In this document: positions 45,140 through 55,517 of the stretch, in pieces
How positions within the stretch are numbered: the stretch's first letter is position 1
How the letters are laid out: each line of letters opens with the position of its first letter
Program-made: the position numbers and the translations under genes
The notes under the pieces: generated by a model
What the model saw: only the letters and a program-made list of their open reading frames with translations
What the model was told of the DNA's origin: nothing
Databases searched by the model: none
Origin: Haliclona indistincta
Lineage: Eukaryota > Porifera > Demospongiae > Haplosclerida > Chalinidae
Direction: 5' to 3'
Length of the DNA stretch: 64,000 nt
Assembly: GCA_964017065.1 (NCBI GenBank)
Contig: OZ024788.1
Location: 11,904,776-11,968,775, forward strand

Positions 45140-46881
45140 TCCGGGTGCTGGTTGACCAGAAGGTCCATCAGTGCCGCCGGGACTGGATGCTGGGTGGCCT
45201 GTGGAAAGAAAGTGGAGAATACGGTCATGTTATTGCGAGACAGCGCGTCAGCGACTGTGTTCAATTCCCCTGGCACATGTTCAATGGAGTATTCGAACTG
45301 ATACAGTGCGGAGTAAAAATAGAAGCAGCGAAGAAGATGTATTGCGAGCGGCTGACCTGCTGACCGCCTGTCCAGTGTCGACACCACTGCCATGTTGTCT
45401 GAGTGGAAGCGAATGTGCAAGCGGAACCAGTGCCTGCCCCAGATAGCTGCTGCGATGACGACAGGAACCAGCTCCTTGATAGATATGTCGACGTCCGACC
45501 ATGAGTCGGGCCATTGGAGGTTGAACCATGCAGGGGAAATGGGGAGGAGTGCTACCCCACCACAGCCAAAGGATCCTGACGCGTCTGTATAGATGTGAAT
45601 TGCTGGGGTTGGTGAGTAATGGAAGAACATAGTGCCATTCCAATGAACAAGAAAGTACTCCCACCATAACAGGTCCGCACGGGCCGAAATATTAAGGTGA
45701 ACAAAGTGGCTGGAGGCGCGCGCAGCCTTGAGGGATGCGAAAAGGTGCCTAAGGAAAGTACGGCCCTGCTTGATTACTGTCGCAGCGTGAGATAAGTGAC
45801 CCAACAGTGACTCGAAGTCTCTGTACCTTCCAGATCGTCGTCTCTGCCATGAACGCACCAAAGCTCGCGTAAGCGCTAGCTTCTCCTCAGGCAGCCGGAG
45901 CTCACACCTCTCTGTGTCAATCACCACTCCCAAAAAGGTGACCACTTCGGCTGGGCCTTCAAGCTTCTGAGTTGCAACTGGGACTCTGAGATCACCTAGC
46001 ATGCTCAAGATGTGAGGTAAGACAGGTTCGTGTGGCGCGGTCGGGTCTAAAAAGAACAGGAATTCGTCGAGATAGTGAATGTGGAATGGGATACCAGCCT
46101 CTAGCAGCGCCCACCCAATGGCGTCAGCGACCGCCGTGAAGAGCTTCGGGGCGGAACAAAGGCCGAAGGGCAATGCCTGGTCGACGTAAACCTGCCCTTC
46201 CCACGTCACACCAAACAAGTGCTGGTCCTGAGGATGGAGGGGGACAATCCTATACGCGCCCTTCAAATCGACCTTTATCAGTCGGGTCCCTCGTCCCAGT
46301 CGCCGAATAAACAACAAAGCTTCGTCCATTGCTGAGTAATTAACAGAGCACAGCCGGTCAGGAATTCCATCGTTCACACTCCTGCCCTCTGGGTAAGACA
46401 AGTCCACTATCATCCTCCATTGCCCGGACTGCCTTCCCTTAGGTACAAGTCCTATCGGGCTACAATGTACCACCTCCCTGGCTTGTAATGGAAGTGGGCC
46501 TATCATTCGTCCTGCTGAAGTCTCACTGTGGAGGTAGTCATTGACTACCTGGGGATTAGCAAGCGAGGAAGGGTGATTCCGATTCGAAGACCTCAGCTGT
46601 GCAAGTGATGAGGAAAAACCGACATGGAAGCCTTCGTGGAGTCCTCTCAGAATGAAGGACACAATCTCTCGATCAGGATGGTGGCGTAGGTAATACCCCA
46701 ACAAAGGCAGCCGTACCGGAGAGCTACACTGGGGCCATGGAGTAACAGGAGGTGGGCGAGGAACCGGTGAAATAGACAGGCTACGTAGGCTGAGCATGTA
46801 GATATAACCCTCAGGTGTCATGCCCAAAAGGTCCATTGTTGTGTAGGTCAAATCTCTGGCCAGACCTGTAGAGAAATGCAA
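45070..46881 (-). CDS. Reverse transcriptase-RNase H (Y2)
   Basis: A single 603-codon frame. RT blocks: VDLSYPEGRSVNDGIP, KVDLKGAYRIVPLHPQD, YVDQALPFGLCSAPKL, HYLDEFLFFL, VTFLGVVIDTERCELRL. RNase H: IYTDASGSFGCGG, IKELVPVVIA, FHSDNMAVVST, TVADALSRNN, keeping D, E, D and D. The RT box is YLDE where YLDD is expected (GAA at about 46066), a change likely to impair catalysis. A strong acceptor-like CTCTACAG|GT at 46866 suggests the frame may also be reached by splicing from gag. Confidence 0.85.
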   Translation of the reverse strand: MHFSTGLARDLTYTTMDLLGMTPEGYIYMLSLRSLSISPVPRPPPVTPWPQCSSPVRLPLLGYYLRHHPDREIVSFILRGLHEGFHVGFSSSLAQLRSSNRNHPSSLANPQVVNDYLHSETSAGRMIGPLPLQAREVVHCSPIGLVPKGRQSGQWRMIVDLSYPEGRSVNDGIPDRLCSVNYSAMDEALLFIRRLGRGTRLIKVDLKGAYRIVPLHPQDQHLFGVTWEGQVYVDQALPFGLCSAPKLFTAVADAIGWALLEAGIPFHIHYLDEFLFFLDPTAPHEPVLPHILSMLGDLRVPVATQKLEGPAEVVTFLGVVIDTERCELRLPEEKLALTRALVRSWQRRRSGRYRDFESLLGHLSHAATVIKQGRTFLRHLFASLKAARASSHFVHLNISARADLLWWEYFLVHWNGTMFFHYSPTPAIHIYTDASGSFGCGGVALLPISPAWFNLQWPDSWSDVDISIKELVPVVIAAAIWGRHWFRLHIRFHSDNMAVVSTLDRRSAGQPLAIHLLRCFYFYSALYQFEYSIEHVPGELNTVADALSRNNMTVFSTFFPQATQHPVPAALMDLLVNQHPDWGSPRWTTLFTATLSTPLPHPH

Positions 46882-47181
46882 AGGGGTAATATAGAGCTGA
46901 GTAGTGCTCGAGTGGCGCGGTATCTCCCACGTGTCCGTTGACTAGAGGCGAAGATGCAAGGCTATAGATAGCGTGCCTCTGCCCTGTAAAACAGGATTGT
47001 GAACACCATTATTACAAGAAGAGTAATTGATCATGAAATGGTGTACATAACAGGAATAACCTATGAGACTATATATTACTGTATATACTGGGTAAATGTC
47101 AGCATGATAAGGCAAATGGCTAAATGGGATAGTGACTTGGAAACAGTTAACAGTGTCCCTGCGTATGCTACTGCGGGCAGC

Positions 47182-48117
47182 CTAAGAGGAGGTATGTGGG
47201 GGCCTCGTTGCTTGTGAAGGTGGATGGTATGACCCTCCCCCTGGCCTGGACCTGGAAGAGCGGCAATCTCTTGCCCGGTGGGAGGATGAGAAGCATGATG
47301 AGCACACATGGCGGTAGGAACATGACCCCGGGTAGATGCAGGCTCCGTCATTCCATGATGTACATATTCTTCCCAAGCTGCGACTTGGTTGACGAGAAGG
47401 GGGGCTGATTACCTGCGGTTGAAGCTGGGCCAGTGCGCATGATGGGGCGTTGTGGTCGCACTCCTGGCATAAGGTGCAGAATGACCCTGTCGAAGTGCGT
47501 TGGCTCAGAATTGTCGTCGCATGTAGGTCAGGATGGAGCCTGTTCCATTGGATGGACTGATCAATGGCTGCCTGCTGGCAAAATAAGCGGTCATAGTCGA
47601 GCCACCCCATCCCTCCGTGTCGCATGGCCTCACGGACAATCAGTAATGCATACGTAGCTCTGTCACGAGTAACTGGGTCTGATGTTTGAACTGCAAGGTA
47701 TGTCAAGAAACAGCAAATCTAGGATGGCAGCGAACTAATCTCTCTCACCCGTGGTCTCGAAGACGCTGGCAGCAAATGCATCCCCAGTCCACTCTGCAAC
47801 TCCTCATAATGGGACCATACTGTCATGTTGTCGCGTAACAAGTTCCTCATCTCCACATAGCTACCGGCTTGTATCTGTTGTACCAGATGGGCTGACACCG
47901 GCCGCACTGACATTGATAGGCTGAGACTATGGGAAGTAGCTGGTGGCAACCAATTAGGATTGACTAATCGGCTCAGTAGAGGGTGAAGGGAAGAGGATGT
48001 GGAGACTGGGGCCTGGCTAGCTGGTTTGCACTAAAGCTCCAGGGGGCGAGCTGGACGACAATGGAATCATAGAGATTGAGGCCGGAGGGGGTAGGGATCC
48101 CAGATGAGGGGGGGCGC
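47182..48117 (-). pseudogene. YR-element Gag exon 2 (Y2), broken
   Basis: Blocks: HLGSLPPPASISM just after an acceptor (CTTATCACAG at 48118), a stop and frame change near 48010, AHLVQQIQAGSYVEMRNLLR, VREISSLPS then a TAG (47717-47719) where Y1 has Trp, followed in the same frame by ICCFLTYLAVQTS, HGGMGWLDYDRLFCQQAA, FCTLCQECD, GRICTSWNDGACIYPGSC with YRHVCSSC and HRARDC. The Cys/His pattern is intact but the protein cannot be made whole. Confidence 0.75.
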
Positions 48118-48699
48118 CTGTGATAAGGTGGCAAGTGAGTAAAGCTACGTACTATAAGCAGCACCATACCTAACAATACGTGCGTACCAGTGCAACTGAC
48201 GAACTATCGCCAGGCAGAGCAGCAACAACTTCACGACCAGGGCCTAGCGCTTTTCTCTGTACGAATCACGCCGTATCTGTGTAACTACGGGTGGACGTAC
48301 CTGTATGTCTACCGCAAGTGTTACGCTGACATGGCATAGGATCTAGTGACCACGCAAGTTACTAAGGACACGCCTACTCTCATGCACTTGTATGAGACTC
48401 ATGTAACTGCACACCGGGTATTTTTACAATACTGCCCAACACGCTCGCGCACCTAACACGCCCAACACGCTCGCGCACGCCCATATAAAACGCTCAACAC
48501 GCCCATATAAAACGCCCAGCACGCTCGCGCGCCTAGCGTCCATTATATAGAACACAAGTCGCTTCCACCCTGACGCCTCAAGAGTGGGTCAGGTGAACAT
48601 GTCTGTGGAACCATGCGACTTTGCTGTACATGCATTTCTCCCATGTGCTCTCGTTGCCACCATACGTGTGTGCATACACGCCAAACAATACAGTATCTA

Positions 48700-48980
48700 A
48701 ACAGTACGGCGCTGGAGGAGGAGCCCGAGGAAGAAGACGCTTGAGCACGGTCACCGGAGACCTGGACAACAGATCGGACAAGCCCGAGGAGTTCATCAAT
48801 AGACAGGTCTGCAACTCTTTGTGATGAGAGAGTAGCAGCGACTGATCGGTTCGGGGGCGCGGTCGAGGACGACGGAACTGATGTGACAGTAGAAGTGGTA
48901 GCAGGGGGAGCATTGCGTGTGGCGTAAGGATGTCCACTGCTAGACGTGGGACGACCACGGCCACGGCCACGACGGGGCAT
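48700..48980 (-). CDS. YR-element Gag exon 1 (Y2)
   Basis: Starts MPRRGRGRGRPTSSSG, then Ser/Thr/Pro-rich text and the helix SIDELLGLVRSVVQV, the counterpart of Y1 LAALLAVVRS. The frame then runs into SSSSGSSSS; the donor is probably close to GCC|GTACTG at about 48704, but its exact place is uncertain. Confidence 0.55.
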
Positions 48981-49146
48981 GTTGGGATCACGGTAACAGG
49001 TAGTCGAGGAGAGAAGGACCTCGCGCCACGTGCTAGACTGAAGCTTGCCCCGCCCACAATAACCCAGCCTGGGGGAGTGGCCCCTCGCTCGTTAACTCTG
49101 TTTATATTTAATATAAACATGTATGAAATTTAAAAGAGATTAAATA

Positions 49147-49395
49147 ACTGCAGACGAAAATTCTCGCATCTATAACTTTGCAACCAAACTGATCACGACT
49201 GAAGACACTTAATTGATTTATGCGCCTGTTTTATGTCAGCGTGCCCGGGCACGTCTTTTGCAGAGAACTAAGTAAAGTCTTTGTTTGACAGGAAAAGTAA
49301 AATTTGTCGACAAAAGCATTACACATGATGCTAATAGCTGACAACACTTCCTGCTTCAGAACTTGCTCATGCATGGCAGTAAGTATCCCGTACAC
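49147..49395 (-). repeat. Inverted repeat flanking Y2, right arm
   Basis: Reverse-complement partner of 43222-43520 (ATAACTTTGCAACC, TGACAGGAAAAGTAAA, GTAAGTATCCCG). The open stretch seen in the left arm is not conserved here. Confidence 0.6.
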
Positions 49396-49541
49396 CCATT
49401 TTTAATTACAAATTATTGACCTATAGTGATTATTTAATAATACTTTTTTACGTCTCATTTTGTCAAGGACTATTTCAAGTGAGCGAAACTTTGCCAGTGC
49501 TATTGGCTAGCAAACTCTAGGATCATAAGTATGTGTTTCAG

Positions 49542-49727
49542 GCAAGACACAACCATCGCCGAGTAATGGAAATAACACGATTTTAAAACTGCCCGAGCCA
49601 CAAAATAGCTCGGTGATCAAAACGGTATTGAATTTTGCAAAACGGATACTTAAGATCTTAGAGAATGTTGCGACGAACATGCAGTGTGATTCTGAAGTCA
49701 AACAGCAGCTTCCTCAGGAAATGAGAA
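49542..49727 (+). CDS. Host gene exon 5
   Basis: Acceptor TGTGTTTCAG at 49541 and donor AGAA|GTAAGA after 49727. Entered with two bases that complete the base left by exon 4 (Gly codon) and leaves one base. The 186-nt exon starts KTQPSPSNGNNTILKLPE and continues VIKTVLNFAKRILKILENVA, an amphipathic helix, then VKQQLPQEM. Phase fits on both sides. Confidence 0.75.
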
Positions 49728-51214
49728 GTAAGAGTAAAGTTGTCCGCGAAATTATTTTTGGTGCACTTTTGCGCGAAACAGTTTTCTAGACTTTGTCGTT
49801 TACGCGAGAGTTTAGTCGACATAGAAACTATCCAGATCGAATTTCTTGTTTGTAAGGTTGACTATTCTCATATTCTTGGCTGCAGGACTCGTTGAAATAA
49901 CAGGTAAAGCACAATAACCTTGTACGCGTGCTGCCATTGTTTACGTAGGCAAACAGCTGGGTAGGTGTAAAACGCAGTACGTGGAATGGAACACGGAATG
50001 GAACGTGGAATGGAACGCCAAACTGCAAAAAACTTGAAGGACACTTGATTTGACTTGTTCTGCTTGAATCATAGCCTAGAGCTCACTTCTATGTCTATAG
50101 GTAGAGTTGCCCAATGTAGTCTGATCTGTGTTTTGCAGTGTAGCCCTCAGAGACTAGCTGTAGCTCACGTGCAACTCACTCAGGCTCACCGTATGCAGAC
50201 TACTAAGTTCACAGGAATCACTAGCTCTCTTTGTGAAGGAGAGAAACTCAACCCTTAGCTTAGGTCACCATATCGATGCATAACATAACTTATAACCGTT
50301 GTTTGTATCCAGGCAGCTGTACGCCTATGCAATAAGGGGGTGTGGCTGTGGGTGTGCAGTATGGTGTATGCGAGTATGTTTACAGCAAGGCTGTTGTTAG
50401 AACGTTAACTTAGTTTCAGAGTAAAGATCAGTGTGCGCCGTTAGACAAAACTCTGCTTGTATAGCTAGTGAGTTTAACCTCTGATTAATTTCTTACAAGT
50501 TACGCTCAAGCAAAAGTCTCAGGCTGGCTAGCTGCTTGTACTAGTCTGACACCAGCTATTAACGTGTCTCACACTCCACTACCGCTCTCCACTCTTTGCG
50601 TGCAACAGTACGCAAGCTGAATAGTCAAAGCAAGTGTCCTTTTTCTTTTCAAGTCGAAATAATTTATGGCTGTTTTCTTTACTCTGACGTTCCATTCCAT
50701 ATTTCATTCCGCGTTCCATACCATTCCACGTTCCGCGTTTTACACCTACCCCAAACAGCTTGTGAATAGTTGTGGTAACCATGGCAATGAATAATTTTAC
50801 ACATTAATGAGCAAACCTGCCATCTTAAGGATAACACATACAAATACTAGCTAGTACTGCAGCTTGAAAAGTAATTTCCTTAATGTTACGGGATGCTGTC
50901 TGAGCGTGGCTAATGCTAACTTTCTGTGGTCTTTTAAATAATTGACAGTATCGTGTAGAATTATTTAAGTCATCCTGTCTATAGCCTGCAATGACAGATT
51001 CATCTACAAGAATCGCCACAGCTGTAGCTTATGTACACGCAGGGATACAGGGAGCTACACTTTCAAATTTTGTCGCAATTTTTAGAAACCTGCATCTGCT
51101 CTTTGCAACTGCTTATCTGGCATACAAAGCACTGAGATGCTGTTGAGGGACTGGAAAAGTTGTGCTGCACTATACTATTCCGGTGCCAAGAAATTTAGGA
51201 AAACTAACAAACCT
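49728..51214. other. Intron 5 stretch with inverted GGAATGG blocks
   Basis: GGTAGGTGTAAAACGCAG followed by GTGGAATGGAAC repeats (49955-50022) faces its diverged complement (50685-50752, CATTCCACGTTCCGCG then TTTTACACCTACCCC). Both end near AAACAGCT. It is probably a MITE or foldback element of about 0.8 kb; its exact ends are unclear. The remainder shows no gene. Confidence 0.45.
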
Positions 51215-52265
51215 TGCAGTAATAAAGCACCTAAAGTGCAGATGCCTCGATGGAATGGCACTATATCCACAAACACAACTATCCACCATTCCACAAACAC
51301 AGCAACTGCAGATGCATGTATACAGGATTTCTGTACACTTGTGTACAATGCAGTGCTTAAGTTATGCAATCAGAAGCCAATCAGTGCTAACTATAATTCA
51401 ACTGGGCGTGTCTACAGTGTTTAGCACAGCAGTCACATGCATACGTTTTACCACGAGTGAGATAGCTTCCATAGCTTGCTTACACGATTTCTCTGGACCT
51501 GTGCTGCTATCCTGTAGTAAAATTATAACCTATCAGCTTCTAGGCAGCAAACTGTGGATAGCTTTGCCTTTGGAGAAGTCCAGATCGCCAGCAACGGTAA
51601 ACAAAGTAAGCAAATCTCGGCATACGAAGGAAGTTTCAAATGTTGAAAAGCGAGATAATATCGAGTTCTACTTTCATTGCTAGTTTCAGGGCTCATCGTT
51701 CAGCGTGCGCCGCAAAACTGAAGGAACAGACGGAAAAATAGCACCATAGGTGCTGATGCCTCGGTGAAAGTGCATGCATACCGAACAGCAACACTAGACT
51801 TGCTTCAACAACACACAGTAACTGTAGCTATACTGCTATAATAACAGAGTAGGATTCATATTCAGCTGCCAGCATTTAAATAGCACAAGGAGAAGCAATT
51901 TTATAGTTATGCAATCAGAAGCCAAACAGTGCTGAGAAATTATTAATTTCAGTTTAACTGGGCGTGCCTACAATGGCGGGTTCTGGTTACAAGTAGCTTC
52001 CTCGTGCAGTTTCTAGGGACCTTCGCTGCCATCCTGTAGAATAAATCTGACCTACAAGCTACTAGGCAGTCTGCTGTTGGTAGTTTTGTTTTTGGAGAAG
52101 CCCTGATCGTCAGCAAAAGACATCTAGGTGAGCAAACCACGCCACAACTCTAGAAAAAAGCTTTGCATCAAACTTTCGCTAGTTCAAAACCGAGATAATA
52201 TCGAGTTATACCTGCATTGCAAATTTCAGAGCTTACCTTTCAGCGTGCGCCGCAAAAATGGTGTA
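51215..52265 (+). repeat. Tandem duplication, two diverged units of about 0.5 kb
   Basis: Units 51215-51735 and 51745-52265 share, in order, GATGCCTCG-TG, TATGCAATCAGAAGCCAA, AACTGGGCGTG, TTTGGAGAAG, GAGATAATATCGAGTT and TTCAGCGTGCGCCGCAAAA. The second is followed by a GACAGACAG run, which could be a retroposon tail. No conserved reading frame across the units. Confidence 0.65.
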
Positions 52266-52294
52266 ACAGACAGACAGAATGACAGACAGATAGA

Positions 52295-52410
52295 CAACGC
52301 GATTACAATATGCCTCATGGCTCCGCCCACCGAGGCATATTGACAAACTGACTGACTGACAAACGAGCGAACTACTGTATGCCTTGTGGCTCCGCCCACC
52401 AAGGCATAAT
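52295..52410. repeat. Two ATGCC-hairpins after GACAGACAG run
   Basis: TATGCCTC...GAGGCATA and TATGCCTTG...CAAGGCATA each bracket GGCTCCGCCCACC as a loop. The second stem differs from the first by compensating changes. Function unknown; likely terminus of a non-autonomous element. Confidence 0.55.
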
Positions 52411-52598
52411 AATCACACCTGTGCATGTTCTAAGTGAAGCTGCTCTGGAGTAACTATCAATCTTGAGCCAAGATTCATTCAGTCACTCAAGAATGCGCCA
52501 AATACAGCTTTCCAACACCAGTCAGCACTTAGTTTACTAACTAGTAATTCGATATGAATAAATTTTTCTCACAAAATTTTACCGAATTGTGCTTTTTT

Positions 52599-53799
52599 AT
52601 TAGGGAGGCACGGTAATGACTCCCTATGTAGGGTTGAACGGGAAAACAAGATGGCGGCTACATGCAATGTATTAGCGTTCAAACGCTGATATTTCGCCTG
52701 GTGATGAATTGTATACGTCAAAAGACACCTAAATCTGCTCTCTAGCGTTGCCCCATCTTACAGTAGCAAGGAGATAGCTCTAAGTTGTTTTTAAAGTAAC
52801 GAACCTGGAAACGGTGAAAATCGAGTTTCGTCATCCTCATTTTCTTCTTTCTTTCTTCAGCGCGCCTAGCGCCTTTACGCGACCAATACCGAGACCAAAA
52901 CACCCACGAACAGTCGTGAAATTCTCCTAGCAGGTGCCTTTTGAACTTTGTTTTTAGCGAAACGGCGATATAAATTCCGCGATTTCTCGATCGTGATCCA
53001 TTGTCAGCTTAGTGTTAGACGCCATTATTGTGATTGCGTAATACGCACATGACCAAGCAGTGGTTAGCGCACGTGACCAAACACTATCTTGAGTATCGCC
53101 ACGCCATATATGGATCACCGAGAACGCATATTTGTCTGGAGTCTTCGAAGAACGGTAAGCTCGTATAGGATCACCATTCTGCGCTTGCCAGATAATTACA
53201 ACCGCCGAACAGGTATACAAAAAGTGTGGGTGGGGCTCATGTCCACTGCATGCATGCGTAGGCGAGCTGATATGTACTGCATATACAAGTTTAAAATTGT
53301 TAATAATAAAGAAAAGCCACCAACAACAGGAAAACTAAACCAATGGCGGAAACAAAGACAGCTCAGTAGCTACGTGCATGATATTGAACTGCACTTCACT
53401 GAAAAAGAAAAAAGGATACAAACAAGAAAATTAAATCAAAAGGATGTAGGGTTGTGAAATCTACCACTGGTCCACAATGTAAACTAACAAGGAACAAGCA
53501 TGTAATGGTAACACGATTGACTTGCTAACAGACCATAGATCCCTACATCAGTGGCTGCACATAAGATCAATATTTTGTCACAAGCTGAATGTACGTCAGG
53601 TGTCAGTCAACAGCAACTAGCTCAACTAGCTGTAGCCAACCACAGCAGCCACTGATGTAGGGATCTATATGTGGTCTGTTAGCAAGTCAGTCGTGTAACC
53701 ATTCCATGCTTGTTCCTTGTTAGTTTACATTGTGGACCAGTGGTAGATTTCACAACCCTACGTCCTTTTGATTTCGATAGAAATCTTTTTAATTTTCTT
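52599..53799 (+). mobile_element. Composite foldback element, half copy (arm + core)
   Basis: Hairpin start ATTAGGGAGGCACGG, AAGATGGCGGC near 52650, ATTGCGTAAT near 53032, core 53424-53799. The left core arm has lost AAAAGATTTCTATCGA. The right end of the core lies only 34 bp before host exon 6, so its T-rich end forms part of the region just upstream of that acceptor. Confidence 0.87.
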
Positions 53800-53833
53800 G
53801 TACATGTATGTTTATCTATTGCAATTACTACAG

Positions 53834-54004
53834 GAATGGAAGAACTAATTCGAAGACGTATATCTGCTGAAATAGTAGAATGTAATGCTGTTGATGCTGC
53901 TGAAACTGAGCTGGAGACAACATTTAACGAGTTTTGGGAGGAGTACAACAAATGCTGTGGCTACCTTGAAGCTTTTGCTGCAGATGGGAGGAGAATGAAA
54001 TTAG
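53834..54004 (+). CDS. Host gene exon 6
   Basis: Acceptor AATTACTACAG at 53833 and donor TTAG|GTAATA after 54004. Two entry bases complete exon 5's codon (Arg); one base is left over. Encodes MEELIRRRISAEIVECNAVD, then ETELETTFNEFWEEYNKCC and GYLEAFAADGRRMKL. Strongly helical and acidic. A foldback element ends 34 bp upstream. Confidence 0.78.
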
Positions 54005-55517
54005 GTAATATAGGACCATCGTGTATACATCTCGATGATATAATGCTGTAACACCTCAGCTAGGATACATTAGAGAGCAAAATTAATATTTCTGCTCTTT
54101 CTACTATGAATTATGATTTTGAGCCTTGTGCTGTGTTGTGATGTGTAAGCTGCTTTATTGCATGCTGTTAATTAGCAAGGCTAGTTTGATTGATTTTACA
54201 AATAGTGTGATTCGTTGAGTGCATCACGATACCGCTGACCATCATATAGCCTCATGCAATTGTTTTTTCGTTAATGAGTAAGGTGAGCTTGCAGTTGAGC
54301 TAGTACATGAAGATTATTGTTAAACGAGCAATCACTATTAATATTATTTTCTCAGATCACTATGACAATTTTTACAAAAATAGCTGATTTTAGTTCGATT
54401 GTTGATCAATGTACAAGTACTACACAAAAACCTGCTTTGCCATCTATTGCACATTTTTAAAGGAATACTTGCTTTAGTGGCCATTGAAAAGTTCCATTCT
54501 AAGTTCCCATTCCCATCCAGTAGTATGGATGTATGGATGTTTTCGTGGACAAAAATCGATGAAATGATATTCTACCGATTATTTTACTTAATAATATCGA
54601 CGATTTGCAAATCGATCTTACTTTGCCATCGATCTTTTGCAAATCAATCTTACTTTGCAATCGATCTTTTGCAAATCGATCTTACTTTGCAATTGATCTA
54701 TTGCAAATCGATCTTATTTTTTCATCGATCTTAGCAAATCGATCTTACTTCGCCATCGATCTTTTGCAAATCGATCTTACTTTGCCATCAATCTTTTGCT
54801 ATCGATCTTTTGCAAACTGATATTATTTCGAAAATGGTCTTACTTTGCCATTGGAACTACAATGTAGCGTAAATGCTACGCCTACAAAATAGGACGGAAC
54901 AATAGGCGGTGCTTACCATAGATGGCGAATGATTTGCAAGAAGAACTTGACGAGTTCTTGTCTGAAGTCGAAAACTGCCTGGTGTCCATCGAACAGTCGC
55001 TTAATGTGATTTAGAGTATAGTCTAGTGATATTGACCAATGAGATTGACTACAACTTGGACTCTAAATAGCTTAGTATCCAAACCGCGCACTTAGTATCC
55101 AAGCCACGCTACTTAGAAGCCAACTTGAATCAGTACAGGATTCACTCTCCTCTGCAAAACAAACAGACTATCATATACAAGAGCGACGATCGACTAGTTG
55201 ACACGTAGCGCAGATAGACGAGTGGAGGCAAGCTAGATACGTTCACAGTTCACGGTTGCTCACTTTCGATCGCTAGTCGCGAGTCTGCACAGCATGTGGC
55301 AGGGGAGGAGTTTCACAAGCCAAGGTGGAGTTTGTTATGGTGGCGCACATGGCTGGCGACCCAAGGAGAGTCCTGTGTGAACAGTTTAAGGTATCAGCAG
55401 AGTCTCGGTTCACAATTTTTAGATACGTGTATTTTTTTCACTGTTTATCCAATGTTGAGGAAATTTGTATGTACTGGTAAAACACTCATTATTCAGAAAA
55501 GGTGATCATTAGATCTT
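54005..55517. other. Intron 6 stretch with 32-bp repeat and short ORF
   Basis: A 32-bp tandem repeat lies at 54601-54830. A 30-codon ATG frame at 54922-55014 (MANDLQEELDEFLSEVEN...) has coding-like composition but no matching donor phase, and an open stretch ending AAG|GTATCA lies near 55300-55385. Either could be part of another transcript; neither fits the exon series. Confidence 0.4.
54601..54830 (+). repeat. 32-bp tandem repeat, about seven units
   Basis: TTTTGCAAATCGATCTTACT plus GCCATCGATC-type text repeats with a period near 32 bp and frequent small changes. No unique spacers; a minisatellite. Confidence 0.85.

Larger units (their letters stand above)
43563..49096 (-). mobile_element. 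YR retrotransposon Y2, full length, best preserved
   Basis: Minus strand, 5' to 3': GTTAACGAGCGAGGGGCCAC(TCCCCCAG) end, gag exon 1, intron, gag exon 2, RT-RNase H (one 603-codon frame), tyrosine recombinase (one 359-codon frame overlapping it), 3' terminal block with tandem repeats and hairpin. No LTR and no integrase. Gag is broken and the RT active site altered, so it is probably immobile. It occupies intron 4 of the host gene, antisense. Confidence 0.88.
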
